Source: Apilactobacillus quenuiae
Lineage (GTDB): Bacteria; Bacillota; Bacilli; Lactobacillales; Lactobacillaceae
Length of the DNA stretch: 64,000 nt
Direction: 5' to 3'
NCBI RefSeq assembly: GCF_002994005.1
Contig: NZ_POSN01000004.1
Span: forward strand, 124,001-188,000
Below, piece after piece: positions 40,484-51,094 of this stretch (its first letter is position 1; the number at the start of each line of letters is the position of its first letter). The notes under the pieces were generated by a model, which saw only the letters and a list, made by a program, of their open reading frames with translations, was not told the DNA's origin and did not search any database. The translations under genes were made by a program, and so were the position numbers.

Positions 40484-43144
40484 ATGTCTAAAGAAACAGA
40501 TATGTCAACAAAGTATGATCATAATGCTGTTGAAAAAAATCGTTATAAAACTTGGTTAGATGAAGACGTTTTTAAACCAAGTGGTAATAAAAAGGCAAAG
40601 CCATATTCAATTGTTTTGCCACCACCAAATGTTACTGGTAAGTTGCATTTAGGTCATGCCTGGGATACAACTTTGCAAGATATGCTGATTAGACAAAAAA
40701 GAATGTTAGGTTATGACACGGTTTGGGTACCAGGAATGGATCATGCAGGAATTGCTACTCAAGCTAAAGTTGAAGCTAAATTAAGAGAACAAGGAATTAC
40801 TAGATATGATCTAGGTCGTGAAAAATTTGTTGATAAAGTTTGGGAATGGAAAGATGAATATGCTGCTACCATTAAAAAGCAATGGGCAAAAATGGGTCTT
40901 TCTTTAGATTATAGTAGAGAACGTTTTACTTTAGATGACGGATTATCCGATGCTGTAAAAAAAGTTTTCGTAGATTTATATAACAAAGGCCTAATTTATC
41001 GTGGTCAATATATCATTAACTGGGATCCACAAGCACAAACAGCCCTATCAGATATTGAAGTTGTTCATAAAGATGATAAGGGTGCATTTTATCATGTTAA
41101 ATACCCATTTGCTGATGGTGTTACTTTCGATAGTAAAGATTATATTGAAATTGCTACCACTCGTCCTGAAACTATGTTTGGTGATGTTGCTGTAGCTGTG
41201 CATCCTGATGATGACAGATACAAAGAATTGGTTGGTAAAAAAATTGTGGTTCCATTAGTTAATCGTGAAATTCCAATTATTGCTGATAAATATGTAGATC
41301 CTGAATTTGGAACTGGAATGGTAAAGATTACCCCTGCTCATGACCCTAATGACTTTAAGGTGGGTAATCGCCATGATTTAAAACGTATCAATACTATGAA
41401 CGGTGACGCTACGATGAATGAAAATGCCGGTAAATACAATGGTATGGATCGTTTTGAAGCTAGAAAAGCAATGGTTAAGGATCTTGAAGATCAAGGCTAC
41501 ATGATAAATATTGATCCTATTGTTCATGCTGTTGGTCATTCGGAAAGAACTGGGGTACAAGTTGAATCAAGACTTTCTACTCAGTGGTTCGTAAAGATGA
41601 AACCATTGGCAGATCGTGCTATTGAAAACCAATCAACTGATGATAAAGTTAATTTCATTCCAAAACGTTTTGAACATACATTTACTCAATGGATGGATAA
41701 CATCCACGACTGGGTTATTTCACGTCAATTGTGGTGGGGTCATAGGATTCCTGCTTGGTATAATAAACAAAGTGGAGAAATGTATGTTGGGATGGAAGCA
41801 CCTAAAGATGCTGAAAATTGGGAACAAGATCCTGATGTTCTAGATACATGGTTCTCATCTGCATTATGGCCATTTTCAACTTTGGGCTGGCCAAATGAAA
41901 ATTCAGAAGATTTCAAACGTTATTTCCCTACTAATACTTTAGTTACTGGATATGACATTATTTTCTTCTGGGTTTCACGTATGATATTCCAAAGTTTAAC
42001 ATTTACTAATGAACGTCCATTTAAGGATGTTTTGCTTCACGGTTTAATGCGTGATGCACAAGGCCGTAAAATGAGTAAATCATTGGGTAATGGAATTGAT
42101 CCAATGGAAGTTATTGATAAGTATGGTGTTGATGCACTTAGATGGTTCTTAGCTACTGGTAATACTGCTGGACAAGATGTTCGTTTTAGTTATGAAAAAA
42201 TTGAATCAGCATGGAACTTCATTAACAAAATATGGAATGCCAGTCGTTATGTAATTATGAACTTAGGTGATATGGACAAACCAGTTTTACCTAATAAAGA
42301 CGAATGGAATTTGGCTGATCGCTGGATTTTAAGTCGTTTAAATAATGTGGTAACTCAAGTTACAGACTTATTTGAAAAGTATAATTTTGGTGAAGCTGGT
42401 CGTGCTTTATATGACTTTATTTGGAATGACTTTTGTGATTGGTATATTGAGATGAGTAAGGAAACTCTTAATGGTGATGATGCCAAAGCTAAAGAAAATA
42501 CAAGAAATATTTTAGCCTATGTATTAGACAAAATTCTAAAATTAATGCATCCAATGATGCCATTTGTTACTGAAAAAATTTGGTTAACTATGCCACATGA
42601 AGGTAAATCTATTGTGGTTGCTCCATATCCAGTTGAACATAAAGAATTTGATGATGCTCAAGCTGAAAAGAATATGTCTGCATTAATTGAATTAATTAAA
42701 GTAGTAAGAAATATTCGTGCTAAGGCTAATGCTCCAATGTCATCATCTATTGATTTACTAATTAAAACTGATAATGATGATTTGAAAGATATCTTCAACA
42801 CTAATAGACACTATATTGATCGTTTCTGTCATCCAAAGAAATTTAATATAGGTTCTGATGTTGATGCTCCTAAATTATCAATGACTGGAATTATTACTGA
42901 TGCTGAAATTAGTATTCCTTTAGCTGAACTTGTTGATTTAGATGAAGAAATTAAACGTATTCAAAAAGATATTGATAATTATACTTTTGAAGTTCAGCGT
43001 GCAGAGAAAAAGCTTGCTAATAAACGTTTTGTTGATAATGCACCAAAACAAGTTGTTGATGCTGAAAAAGACAAGAAATCAGATAATGAATCTAAATTAG
43101 AAGCAGCTAAACAGAGACTAGAAGATATTAAAAATCAAAAATAG
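40484..43144 (+). CDS. valS: Valyl-tRNA synthetase
   Basis: Class I synthetase of 886 residues: the HIGH box is HLGH (55-58), KMSKS at 529-533, a CP1 editing domain with [15 protein letters not shown], an anticodon-binding domain and a C-terminal coiled coil (about 815-886). GGAGGGG precedes ATG 40484. Controlled by the T-box leader directly upstream. Confidence 0.98.
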   Translation: MSKETDMSTKYDHNAVEKNRYKTWLDEDVFKPSGNKKAKPYSIVLPPPNVTGKLHLGHAWDTTLQDMLIRQKRMLGYDTVWVPGMDHAGIATQAKVEAKLREQGITRYDLGREKFVDKVWEWKDEYAATIKKQWAKMGLSLDYSRERFTLDDGLSDAVKKVFVDLYNKGLIYRGQYIINWDPQAQTALSDIEVVHKDDKGAFYHVKYPFADGVTFDSKDYIEIATTRPETMFGDVAVAVHPDDDRYKELVGKKIVVPLVNREIPIIADKYVDPEFGTGMVKITPAHDPNDFKVGNRHDLKRINTMNGDATMNENAGKYNGMDRFEARKAMVKDLEDQGYMINIDPIVHAVGHSERTGVQVESRLSTQWFVKMKPLADRAIENQSTDDKVNFIPKRFEHTFTQWMDNIHDWVISRQLWWGHRIPAWYNKQSGEMYVGMEAPKDAENWEQDPDVLDTWFSSALWPFSTLGWPNENSEDFKRYFPTNTLVTGYDIIFFWVSRMIFQSLTFTNERPFKDVLLHGLMRDAQGRKMSKSLGNGIDPMEVIDKYGVDALRWFLATGNTAGQDVRFSYEKIESAWNFINKIWNASRYVIMNLGDMDKPVLPNKDEWNLADRWILSRLNNVVTQVTDLFEKYNFGEAGRALYDFIWNDFCDWYIEMSKETLNGDDAKAKENTRNILAYVLDKILKLMHPMMPFVTEKIWLTMPHEGKSIVVAPYPVEHKEFDDAQAEKNMSALIELIKVVRNIRAKANAPMSSSIDLLIKTDNDDLKDIFNTNRHYIDRFCHPKKFNIGSDVDAPKLSMTGIITDAEISIPLAELVDLDEEIKRIQKDIDNYTFEVQRAEKKLANKRFVDNAPKQVVDAEKDKKSDNESKLEAAKQRLEDIKNQK

Positions 43145-43154
43145 TTTAACAATA

Positions 43155-43182
43155 AAAAGTCGAGCTTGTGCTCGGCTTTTTT
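43155..43182 (+). terminator. Intrinsic terminator after valS
   Basis: AAAAGTCGAGC and GCTCGGCTTTT (one G-U pair) around TTGT, then T residues. It also lies 15 bases before folC, so folC is reached only by read-through or an unseen promoter. Confidence 0.88.
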
Positions 43183-43196
43183 AGGAGAAATAAAAA

Positions 43197-44498
43197 ATGA
43201 ATTATGAAGAAGCTTTAAATTTTATTCATGGTAGAACAAAATTTAAAAAGCATCCAAATTTAAATACTATAAAATTATTACTTAAAAAATTAAATAATCC
43301 GCAAGATAAAATTAATGGGATTCATATTGCTGGGACTAATGGTAAAGGATCTACATTGGCATTCTTGCGTAATATTTTTCAAGCTGAAGGCTTAAAAGTA
43401 GGTTCATTCACATCACCATTTTTAATTCGCTTTAATGAAAGAATTAGTGTAAACGGTATGCCAATTAGTGATAAAGAAATAGTAGATTTAGTGTCTATAA
43501 TTCAACCAATTGTAAAATGTATGGACGAAGAGCTTGAACATGGTGGACCTACTGAATTTGAAATTGTAACGGCAATGATGTTTCTATATTTTGCCAAACA
43601 TCCGGTTGATATTGTTTTAGTTGAGGTAGGTTTAGGTGGCTTACTAGATTCTACTAATGTTTTTAAACCCAAGGTATCTGTAATTACTACAATTGGATAT
43701 GATCACATGAAAATATTGGGTAATACTTTAGGTGAAATTGCTAATCAAAAAGCAGGAATTATTAAGAACAATGTAGATTGTGTTATTGGTAAATTACCTA
43801 GTGAGGCTTTAGAAGTAATTAAAAATGTTTGTTATGAACAAAAGAGCAACTTGTTTGTCCCAGAACAAGATTATTTTATCTCAGATTGCAATGAAAAATC
43901 TTGGAAAGAAAATTTTTCATTTTCAAATAATTTAATTTCAATTGATAATTTATCTATTAACATGCTGGGACAATATCAAATTGATAATGCTGCTTGCGCT
44001 ATTGAAACCTATATTAGATATAAAAAAAACAATTACCAATCAATAAACTATAAAATTATAAGAGAAGGTCTAATCAATACATTTTGGGCAGGTAGATTTG
44101 AAAAACTAAATGATAAGCCGACAGTAGTAATAGATGGTGCTCATAATGAACCAGCTGTTTTAGAATTATCAAAGCTTTTAAAACATCATTTTTCAAATAA
44201 TGAAATTTATATTGTACTTGCGATTCTGTCAGACAAACAATATTTAAAAATGATTAATACTCTTGCTAATATTAATAATGTTCATTTAATATTAACTGAA
44301 TTTTCAGGTCCTGAAAATCGTAAATCTGCAGCACTGAATCATATTTTAGAAGCTGTAAATGCTAAACATCCAGTTAAGTTTGTGCCAAAATGGAAAATAG
44401 CGATAATGAAAAGTGTTAATGAAATGTCTAATGATGATCTATTATTAATTACAGGATCATTATATTTTATATCAGATGTGAGAAAACTTTTTTATTAA
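43197..44498 (+). CDS. folC: Folylpolyglutamate synthase
   Basis: Adds glutamates to reduced folates. The 433 residues show the ATP site HIAGTNGKGST (P-loop near 46-52), EVGLGGLLDSTN and IDGAHNEPA. Dihydrofolate synthase activity cannot be judged. Follows valS as in other Bacilli. TTAGGAG precedes ATG 43197. Confidence 0.94.
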   Translation: MNYEEALNFIHGRTKFKKHPNLNTIKLLLKKLNNPQDKINGIHIAGTNGKGSTLAFLRNIFQAEGLKVGSFTSPFLIRFNERISVNGMPISDKEIVDLVSIIQPIVKCMDEELEHGGPTEFEIVTAMMFLYFAKHPVDIVLVEVGLGGLLDSTNVFKPKVSVITTIGYDHMKILGNTLGEIANQKAGIIKNNVDCVIGKLPSEALEVIKNVCYEQKSNLFVPEQDYFISDCNEKSWKENFSFSNNLISIDNLSINMLGQYQIDNAACAIETYIRYKKNNYQSINYKIIREGLINTFWAGRFEKLNDKPTVVIDGAHNEPAVLELSKLLKHHFSNNEIYIVLAILSDKQYLKMINTLANINNVHLILTEFSGPENRKSAALNHILEAVNAKHPVKFVPKWKIAIMKSVNEMSNDDLLLITGSLYFISDVRKLFY

Positions 44499-44576
44499 AT
44501 TTTTAAAACATTAATGATAAATAAGTTAAAATCGTTTACACTAGGGTATGTTATTATAATTTTAGAAGAGATAATT

Positions 44577-44586
44577 ATGATATAAT
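44577..44586 (+). promoter_or_regulatory. Putative mreB promoter
   Basis: TATAAT (44581-44586) with an extended TGA just upstream; no clear -35. A second TATAAT (44555-44560) with TTTACA only 14 bases before it is less likely. Confidence 0.55.
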
Positions 44587-44638
44587 AAGGTGAAAAGATA
44601 ATAAGCCAACCAAATGAATTATGAAGGGATGAAAAATT

Positions 44639-45643
44639 GTGTTTGGATTTGGAACTAAAAACATTGGAATTGATTTAGGAACTGCAAACACAATTGTTTA
44701 TGTTGATGGTAAACAAATTGTGTTAAGAGAACCTTCAGTTGTTGCTAAAAATACTAAAACTGGAGAAATTGTTGCGGTAGGACAAGAAGCTAGAGATATG
44801 ATTGGACGTACTCCATCTAGTATTGCTGCAATTCGTCCTATGAAAGATGGTGTAATTGCCGATTATGATACTACTGTTACTATGTTGAAATATTATATTA
44901 ATAAGACTATTGGTCATTCTTCTGGTAAACCATATGTAATGGTTTGCGTACCAAGTGGAATTACAGCTGTTGAAAAACGTGCAGTCATTGATGCTACTAG
45001 AGTAGCTGGAGCAAGAGATGCTTATGTAATTGAAGAACCATTTGCTGCTGCTATTGGAGCTGGATTACCAATTATGGATCCTACTGGTAGTATGGTAGTT
45101 GATATTGGTGGTGGAACTACTGATGTTGCTACAATTTCACTGGGTGGAATTGTTTCCAGTCGTTCATTGAGAGTAGCCGGAGATCGTTTAAACGATGCAA
45201 TTGCTACATATATTCGTAAACATTATAATTTACTAATTGGTGAAAGAACTGCTGAAAAATTAAAATGGGATATTGGTTCTGCATCTCTTGAAGCAGCTAA
45301 AGATATTGAAAATGTTACTATTCGTGGTCGTTATCTATTAACTGGTCTACCAAAGAGCATTGAAATTTCAGCTGAAGATGTAGCTAAATCAATTGAAGAA
45401 CCAATTCAAGAAATCATTAGTACAGTAAAAGAAACCTTAGAAGAAACATCACCTGAAATTTCAGCCGATGTTATTGATCATGGAATTGTTTTAACTGGTG
45501 GTGGAGCTTTACTTAAAAACTTACCACAAGTTATTTCTGAAGCAACTAAAGTACCCGTTTCTATCGCTAAGACCCCGCTTGATTGTGTTGCAATCGGAAC
45601 TGGTGAATCATTAAAGAATATTGATGTTATGAAGAGAAAATAA
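44639..45643 (+). CDS. mreB: Rod-shape determining protein MreB
   Basis: 334 residues, bacterial actin: [27 protein letters not shown] and [14 protein letters not shown]. It scaffolds the elongasome with MreC/MreD. It is the operon copy (mreBCD) and a paralog of the gene at 19514. GTG 44639 is the start, with GAAGGGATG upstream. Confidence 0.96.
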   Translation: MFGFGTKNIGIDLGTANTIVYVDGKQIVLREPSVVAKNTKTGEIVAVGQEARDMIGRTPSSIAAIRPMKDGVIADYDTTVTMLKYYINKTIGHSSGKPYVMVCVPSGITAVEKRAVIDATRVAGARDAYVIEEPFAAAIGAGLPIMDPTGSMVVDIGGGTTDVATISLGGIVSSRSLRVAGDRLNDAIATYIRKHYNLLIGERTAEKLKWDIGSASLEAAKDIENVTIRGRYLLTGLPKSIEISAEDVAKSIEEPIQEIISTVKETLEETSPEISADVIDHGIVLTGGGALLKNLPQVISEATKVPVSIAKTPLDCVAIGTGESLKNIDVMKRK

Positions 45644-45651
45644 ATTAATTT

Positions 45652-45680
45652 AAGTGGGGAGATTTCAAATCTTCCCGCTT
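45652..45680 (+). terminator. Hairpin between mreB and mreC, possible attenuator
   Basis: AAGTGGGGAGATTT and AAATCTTCCCGCTT form a 14-position stem with two wobble pairs and a two-base loop. The following ATTTATT is not a full T tract, so partial termination or mRNA processing is as likely as full stop. Confidence 0.55.
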
Positions 45681-45706
45681 ATTTATTAAGTTCGGAGGAA
45701 TTAAAG

Positions 45707-46558
45707 ATGCATAAGTTTTTCTCCAATCGTAAATGGGTAATTATAATTGTCTGTATTGTTTTATGTCTTGGTTTTATGACGCTATCCATTAGTACTAGAA
45801 ACAATCGTTCAATGCCCCCATTTATTCAACGATTTGGGAATGATATTGTTGGTATTACAAGTACAGTTGTTTCTTATCCAGTAAATGTTGTTCGTCATGG
45901 ATCAGAAAATGTTAATAATTTAATTAATACTTATAAAGAAAATCAGCAATTAAAATCTCAGGTATCAAGTGTTGTTTCAACTAAAGTTAAAGATCAAGCA
46001 ATTCAACAAGAAAATGCACAATTAAAAAGACAATTAAAAATGAATGCTAGTTTAACTGATTATCAAGCAATTACTTCAACTGTTTTATCAAGGACACCAT
46101 CTGCTTGGCAGAGTCAATTTATTATCAATAAAGGTAGTAGTGCTGGTGTGCAAAAAGATATGCCAGTTTTAGGTGGCAATGGACTAATTGGTAGAGTTTC
46201 AGAAGTTAATACCACTAATAGTAAAGTTGAGCTAATTTCAGATAACTCAGATTCTAGTAATAAATTTTCAGTTGCAGTTACTAATAAAGATGGTAAAACT
46301 GTTAATGGTTTAATTAATGGCTTTGATAGAAATACCGGAGAACTAATTATGGGCCATTTAAATACTGGAATTGAACTTAAGAAGGGCGATAAAGTGTCGA
46401 CTAATGGTCTTGGTGGAATTACACCAAAAGGACTTTATGTAGGAACTGTAGCTAAAAGTACTACTGATGATTACGGCACTTCATCTAAAATTTATATCAA
46501 AACTCCAGCTAGCATGAATGACTTAGAAGTTGTTACTGTAGCTGCTAAGAAACAATAA
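45707..46558 (+). CDS. mreC: Rod-shape determining protein MreC
   Basis: 283 residues: short cytoplasmic start, one membrane helix (about 9-28), an extracellular coiled coil (about 65-105) and the beta-barrel MreC domain (VLSRTPSAWQSQFIINKGS, GLIGRVSEV). It links MreB filaments to the PBPs outside the membrane. GGAGGAA precedes ATG 45707. Confidence 0.94.
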   Translation: MHKFFSNRKWVIIIVCIVLCLGFMTLSISTRNNRSMPPFIQRFGNDIVGITSTVVSYPVNVVRHGSENVNNLINTYKENQQLKSQVSSVVSTKVKDQAIQQENAQLKRQLKMNASLTDYQAITSTVLSRTPSAWQSQFIINKGSSAGVQKDMPVLGGNGLIGRVSEVNTTNSKVELISDNSDSSNKFSVAVTNKDGKTVNGLINGFDRNTGELIMGHLNTGIELKKGDKVSTNGLGGITPKGLYVGTVAKSTTDDYGTSSKIYIKTPASMNDLEVVTVAAKKQ

Positions 46559-46572
46559 AGGAGGATACAAAT

Positions 46573-47091
46573 ATGCTAAGTCACTCTCCTTTAAAATATA
46601 TTTTACCGATTGGAATATTAATTGCTTTATTTTTAGATGGTTCAATTTCTTTAGTGTTTAGTCATTTATTACTTAACAATTACTATTTTATTCCTCAATT
46701 AACATTCTTATGGCTATTTTTTGCGATGTTTTTTATACAAAGAATTAACATTAGAATTGAATGGTGGGCCGCACTATCTGGATTGATATTCGATATGTAT
46801 TATACCGGTATTATAGGGGTATACTTATTTATCTTTCCGTTGGCAATATATATGGGTAAAAAATTATATAAATTACTTTCTGTCGATATTTTTAGCTCAA
46901 TTTTGATTTATATTATTGATTTATCAATAATATATTTATTATCATTTTTTGTAAATAAGTTACAAAATTTAACCAGTATGTCAGATAGTTTTTTCTTAGT
47001 TCATGTTTTGGGACCTACTTTAATAATTAATATTTTATTTTTAGTTATTTTATATATTCCATGTCAGATCTTATTTGAACGTTTAGATTAA
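46573..47091 (+). CDS. mreD: Rod-shape determining protein MreD
   Basis: 172 residues, about five membrane helices, with the family-type core WWAALSGLIFDMYYTGIIG. It completes the mreBCD operon; AAAGGAGG precedes the start. Low sequence conservation is normal for MreD; assignment rests on size, topology and position. Confidence 0.9.
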   Translation: MLSHSPLKYILPIGILIALFLDGSISLVFSHLLLNNYYFIPQLTFLWLFFAMFFIQRINIRIEWWAALSGLIFDMYYTGIIGVYLFIFPLAIYMGKKLYKLLSVDIFSSILIYIIDLSIIYLLSFFVNKLQNLTSMSDSFFLVHVLGPTLIINILFLVILYIPCQILFERLD

Positions 47092-47118
47092 AAATATTGA
47101 AAGAGGAGCAATTGATTA

Positions 47119-47790
47119 ATGCAATCAGCTGTGTTGAAAGGTACTCAATCAGGATATGAAGTGATTTTGAATGAATCATCAAGTTTGGAACAAATTAATA
47201 TAGACTTAAAAAATTTGTTAAACAGGTTGAGTGAGAGCAATTTAAAAAAATCGGAAGATATTAAATTAAATATTCGTATTGGTAATCGTTTATTTTCTCA
47301 AGAACAAAAAAACACTATAATGGAGAATATAAATAGTTATCATGGCTTATCAGTTGGACATTTTATGTCTAATGTTCTTACTAAGGAAGATGCTGAAGCT
47401 AAGTTTAAACAAAAATATATTGAACCAATGAGTAAAACAATCAGAAATGGACAAGAAGTAAACATTGATGGTGATGTATTATTTTTTGGAAATGTTCATG
47501 AGGGTGGTAAACTATTCGCATCGGGTAACATTTATAATATGGGAAATATTAAAGGAATTGTTCAAGCAGGTTACCCTGATAATGAAGATAAGTTGATCAT
47601 TGGCAATCTACATAATGCTCAACAGGTTAGAGTTGGTGAACAATACGATATTGTTTCAGATAATCCAATTAATAATAAAGAAAGTACTGTTGTTTATGTT
47701 AATGATTTACATTTATTAAGTTATGGTAAAATTAATGAATTAAAAGAAATTAATCCAAAATTTTTTAATCGGATTGGAGGTATTATCTAA
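47119..47790 (+). CDS. minC: Septum site-determining protein MinC
   Basis: 223 residues: an N-terminal FtsZ-inhibitory domain and a C-terminal beta-helix with repeated glycine turns (GDVLFFGNVHEGGKLFASGNI). It blocks FtsZ away from midcell together with MinD. Its last base is the first base of minD, so the two are coupled. No minE is present, as in other Firmicutes, where DivIVA/MinJ give topology. Confidence 0.92.
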   Translation: MQSAVLKGTQSGYEVILNESSSLEQINIDLKNLLNRLSESNLKKSEDIKLNIRIGNRLFSQEQKNTIMENINSYHGLSVGHFMSNVLTKEDAEAKFKQKYIEPMSKTIRNGQEVNIDGDVLFFGNVHEGGKLFASGNIYNMGNIKGIVQAGYPDNEDKLIIGNLHNAQQVRVGEQYDIVSDNPINNKESTVVYVNDLHLLSYGKINELKEINPKFFNRIGGII

Positions 47791-48602
47791 TGGGAAAGGC
47801 CATTGTAATTACATCAGGAAAAGGTGGAGTTGGTAAAACTACCTCTAGTGCTAATATTGGAATTGCTTTAGCAATGATGGGGAAAAGAGTTTGTTTAATT
47901 GACTTAGATATTGGTTTAAGAAATTTAGATGTTGTTCTAGGTTTAGATAATCGAGTTATGTATGACATTGTGGATGTTGCTGATGGCAGAGCTAAATTAG
48001 TTCAAGCTTTAGTTAAAGATAAAAGGTTTGATGATTTACTATATCTTTTACCTGCAGCACAAAATACTGATAAAAATGCTGTTAACCAAGAACAAGTTAA
48101 AGACATTGTTGATGAATTGAAGCCTGATTTTGATTATGTATTTATTGATTGTCCTGCAGGAATTGAACAAGGATTTATTAATGCTGTTTCTGGAGCTGAT
48201 GGGGCAATTGTTGTAACAACTCCTGAAATATCTGCGGTTAGAGATGCTGATCGTGTTATTGGATTATTAGAACAACATCCACTAAAAGAATCACCTAATT
48301 TAATTATAAATAGGATTAGAACATCTTTGATGCAAGATGATAGTTATATGGATATTGATGAAATTACTACTCATTTAGGGATTAATTTATTAGGTGTTAT
48401 TTTGGACGATGATAAAGTTATCAGTACCTCTAATATTGGTAAATCAATTGTTATGGATCCAGATAATCCAACAGCGCAAGGATACCGCAATGTTGCAAGA
48501 AGGCTAGAAGGTGAGACAGTACCTCTTATGAATATTAATAATTCGGTTAAGAAAGAGGGCTTCTGGAATAAGCTTACCCATTTGTTCAGTCATAAAAAAT
48601 AA
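47790..48602 (+). CDS. minD: Septum site-determining protein MinD
   Basis: 270 residues: deviant Walker A SGKGGVGKT (9-17), IDLDIGLRNLD and a C-terminal amphipathic membrane-targeting helix (GFWNKLTHLFSHKK). It dimerises with ATP on the membrane and recruits MinC. Last gene of mreBCD-minCD; no clear terminator before the next leader. Confidence 0.96.
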   Translation: MGKAIVITSGKGGVGKTTSSANIGIALAMMGKRVCLIDLDIGLRNLDVVLGLDNRVMYDIVDVADGRAKLVQALVKDKRFDDLLYLLPAAQNTDKNAVNQEQVKDIVDELKPDFDYVFIDCPAGIEQGFINAVSGADGAIVVTTPEISAVRDADRVIGLLEQHPLKESPNLIINRIRTSLMQDDSYMDIDEITTHLGINLLGVILDDDKVISTSNIGKSIVMDPDNPTAQGYRNVARRLEGETVPLMNINNSVKKEGFWNKLTHLFSHKK

Positions 48603-48654
48603 ATAAAGTTGATTTAATTATTAAATTAAGTTATTCTTATTTTTATAAATTAAA

Positions 48655-48905
48655 AATTATGATCAGAAGCGCGTTAAATGATAATTCATAGAGAGTCTAT
48701 TTTTCGGTGTAATTAGACAGTTATTATTAACGTTTCACGTCTGTAAATTGTTATTCTGAATGTTTATTAAGAATATACCGGTTTAATCCGTTATCTTTTG
48801 AGTTTTATACTCAATAAGCTACTTTATGCGAGTAAAGTAGGAAATTAGGTGGAACCGCGTTTTAACGTCCTTTTAGTAGATTTTTACTAAAAGGGCGTTT
48901 TTTAT
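48655..48905 (+). promoter_or_regulatory. T-box riboswitch, probable histidine specifier
   Basis: T-box AAATTAGGTGGAACCGCG (48842-48859) and a terminator stem AACGTCCTTTTAGTA with TACTAAAAGGGCGTT followed by T6 (about 48864-48902). Stem I can be drawn with base CAGA/TCTG and GCGTTAA/TTAACGT, with GGTG in the apical loop. This leaves CAC (48736-48738) at the specifier position, a His codon. Known His T-boxes control a histidine ABC transporter in lactobacilli. It fills most of the 323-base spacer after minD. Confidence 0.82.
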
Positions 48906-48925
48906 TTAAGGAGGTTGATATCAAA

Positions 48926-49564
48926 ATGCACTATATATTAGAAATACTACCGTCGTTGTTCTCAGGAGTAATAACCACATTAGAAATATTTGGCTTAACT
49001 CTATTAATTTCCATTCCACTTGGAATTTTAGTCTCTTTAGCTTTAACAGGAAAACATTTTATAAAAGCTATTTTTGAATTTTATGTATGGATAATGAGGG
49101 GAACGCCATTATTATTACAATTAATTTTTATTTTTTATGGTCTACCTATTATAGGAATTGTTTTTCCACGTTTTGAAGCAGCATTAATTGCATTTTCATT
49201 AAATTATGCAGCATATTTTGCTGAAATATTTCGCGGTGGTTTTCAATCAATTCCTCAAAATCAATTTGAAAGTGCAAAAATGTTGCGCTTATCTAATTGG
49301 CAAACATTACGTAAAATTATAATTCCACAAGTTTTTAAAATTGTTTTACCATCAATTGGAAATGAAGTTATTAACTTAGTTAAAGATTCTTCTTTAGTTT
49401 ATGTAATTGGAATTGGTGACCTACTTCAAGCTGGTAATATTGCTACTGCAAGGGATGTAACCTTATTACCGCTAATCTTAGTAGCTGTATTTTACTTAAT
49501 TTTAACTGCATTGTTAACTTTAATTTTAAAAAAATTAGAAAAACGTTTTAATTACTGGAAATAG
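48926..49564 (+). CDS. Polar amino acid ABC transporter permease (His type by context)
   Basis: 212 residues, about five helices, with the HEQ/polar amino acid permease motif NYAAYFAEIFRGGFQSIP and an EAA-like ESAKMLRLSNWQTLRKIIIP. TTAAGGAGG precedes ATG 48926. Under the His-type T-box, histidine uptake is inferred. Confidence 0.9.
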   Translation: MHYILEILPSLFSGVITTLEIFGLTLLISIPLGILVSLALTGKHFIKAIFEFYVWIMRGTPLLLQLIFIFYGLPIIGIVFPRFEAALIAFSLNYAAYFAEIFRGGFQSIPQNQFESAKMLRLSNWQTLRKIIIPQVFKIVLPSIGNEVINLVKDSSLVYVIGIGDLLQAGNIATARDVTLLPLILVAVFYLILTALLTLILKKLEKRFNYWK

Positions 49565-49576
49565 GGGGCGATTTTA

Positions 49577-50203
49577 ATGTTTAAAATAGAGAATTTAAAT
49601 AAAAGCTTTCAAAATAAACAAATAATTAAAAATATGAATTTGTCGGTTAATAGTAATGAAATCTTAGGAATAGTTGGACCTTCAGGAGCTGGTAAAACCA
49701 CATTACTAAGATGCATTACAGGTTTAGAACCTTTTGACTCAGGTGATTTTTATATTGATGATAAAAAAATCGATCCTAGTGATAGTTCTGAAGCACTTAT
49801 TGGGGTTGTTTTCCAAGATTATGGACTATTTCCAAATTTAACGGTTATCGATAATATAACTTTAGCTCCACAATTGGTTTTAAAAAAATCAAAAGAAGCT
49901 GCAGAAAGTGAAGCTCATAAATTAATTGATCAATTAAATTTGGGTGGTAAAGAAACACTATATCCATATCAATTATCAGGCGGTCAAAAGCAACGTGTGG
50001 CAATTGTTAGAACTTTGGCAATGCATCCTAAAATTATTTGCTATGATGAACCAACTTCGGCCTTAGATCCTAAGTTAAGCAAGGAAGTTGGAAATATCAT
50101 TTTAAGCTTGAAAAAGAAAAATATTACTCAATTAGTTGTGACTCATGATATTCAATTTGCTAATCAAATTTCTGACAAAATAAAAGAAGTAAAACCAATT
50201 TAA
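49577..50203 (+). CDS. Polar amino acid ABC transporter ATP-binding protein
   Basis: A compact 208-residue ATPase: Walker A GPSGAGKTT, signature LSGGQKQRVAIVRTL, Walker B ICYDEPTSALDP (with Tyr in place of the usual aliphatic before DEP) and switch His in VVTHDIQFA. It is shorter than the 240-residue norm, ending soon after the switch region. It lies 12 bases after the permease. Confidence 0.91.
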   Translation: MFKIENLNKSFQNKQIIKNMNLSVNSNEILGIVGPSGAGKTTLLRCITGLEPFDSGDFYIDDKKIDPSDSSEALIGVVFQDYGLFPNLTVIDNITLAPQLVLKKSKEAAESEAHKLIDQLNLGGKETLYPYQLSGGQKQRVAIVRTLAMHPKIICYDEPTSALDPKLSKEVGNIILSLKKKNITQLVVTHDIQFANQISDKIKEVKPI

Positions 50204-50218
50204 GAGGTGAAAGCACTT

Positions 50219-51091
50219 ATGAATAAAAAGGTTTATAGCATTCTAATATTTTTTTTATCTTTTTTATGTATTATGACACTAACAGGATGTCAGTCTTTAA
50301 CTCAAAGGGCAAATAATCAAGACAATTGGTCTAAAATAAAGAAAGATAAGAAAGTTACAATTGGACTTGATGTGACATTTGTTCCAATGGGTTATGAAAA
50401 CAAAAGTGGTCAAATTACAGGCTTTGATGTTGACTTGGCTAAAGCGGTGTTTAAAAAATATGATATTAAGCCTATTTTTCAACAAATTGATTGGTCAATG
50501 AATGTTACTGAATTGCGCAATGGAACTATTGATTTAATTTGGAATGGATTTTCTGAGAATCCAGAAAGAAAGAAAAACGTTGCATTTACTAAGCCATATT
50601 TATCTAATGAACAAGAATTAGTTACCTTAAAGTCTTCACATATCAATAATTTTAATGATATGCATGGTAAAATATTAGGTGCTCAAAGTGGATCTTCAGG
50701 GTTAAACGATATAAATAACAACCCTAAGGTTTTAAAAAATAAAATTAAAAATAAATATCCTATTTTATATAATTCCTTTACTAATGCTTTTATAGATTTA
50801 ACCCATGGAAGAATTGATGGGTTGTTAATAGACAGTAATTATGCGAATTATTACATTGCTCATCAACATGATCCTTCAATGTATAAAATATCTACTGGAA
50901 AATTTCCAGATGAAGAATTTTCTGTTGGATTACGTAAAGGTGATAAAACAATGAAAAATAAAATTAATAAGGGTCTTAGTGAACTAGCAAAAAATGGTGA
51001 ATTGGAAAAAATTTGTCGTAAGTGGTTTGGCAAAAAATATAAATCACCATTGTTAAAATTAGAACAACAATCACGACAAAAGGAAGGTTAA
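50219..51091 (+). CDS. Amino acid ABC transporter substrate-binding lipoprotein
   Basis: 290 residues: signal peptide with lipobox LTGC (Cys about 24), then a type 3 solute-binding domain (TIGLDVTFVPMGYENKSG, GFDVDLAKAVFKKYDI). ATG 50219 follows GAGGTGAAAG; an in-frame GTG at 50207 is part of that site. Substrate histidine is inferred from the T-box only. Confidence 0.91.
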   Translation: MNKKVYSILIFFLSFLCIMTLTGCQSLTQRANNQDNWSKIKKDKKVTIGLDVTFVPMGYENKSGQITGFDVDLAKAVFKKYDIKPIFQQIDWSMNVTELRNGTIDLIWNGFSENPERKKNVAFTKPYLSNEQELVTLKSSHINNFNDMHGKILGAQSGSSGLNDINNNPKVLKNKIKNKYPILYNSFTNAFIDLTHGRIDGLLIDSNYANYYIAHQHDPSMYKISTGKFPDEEFSVGLRKGDKTMKNKINKGLSELAKNGELEKICRKWFGKKYKSPLLKLEQQSRQKEG

Positions 51092-51094
51092 ATA

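Noticed and set aside
49577-50203. Truncated pseudogene reading of the amino-acid ATPase
   Set aside because: It is short (208 residues), but all ATPase motifs through the switch His are present and the next gene follows four bases on.
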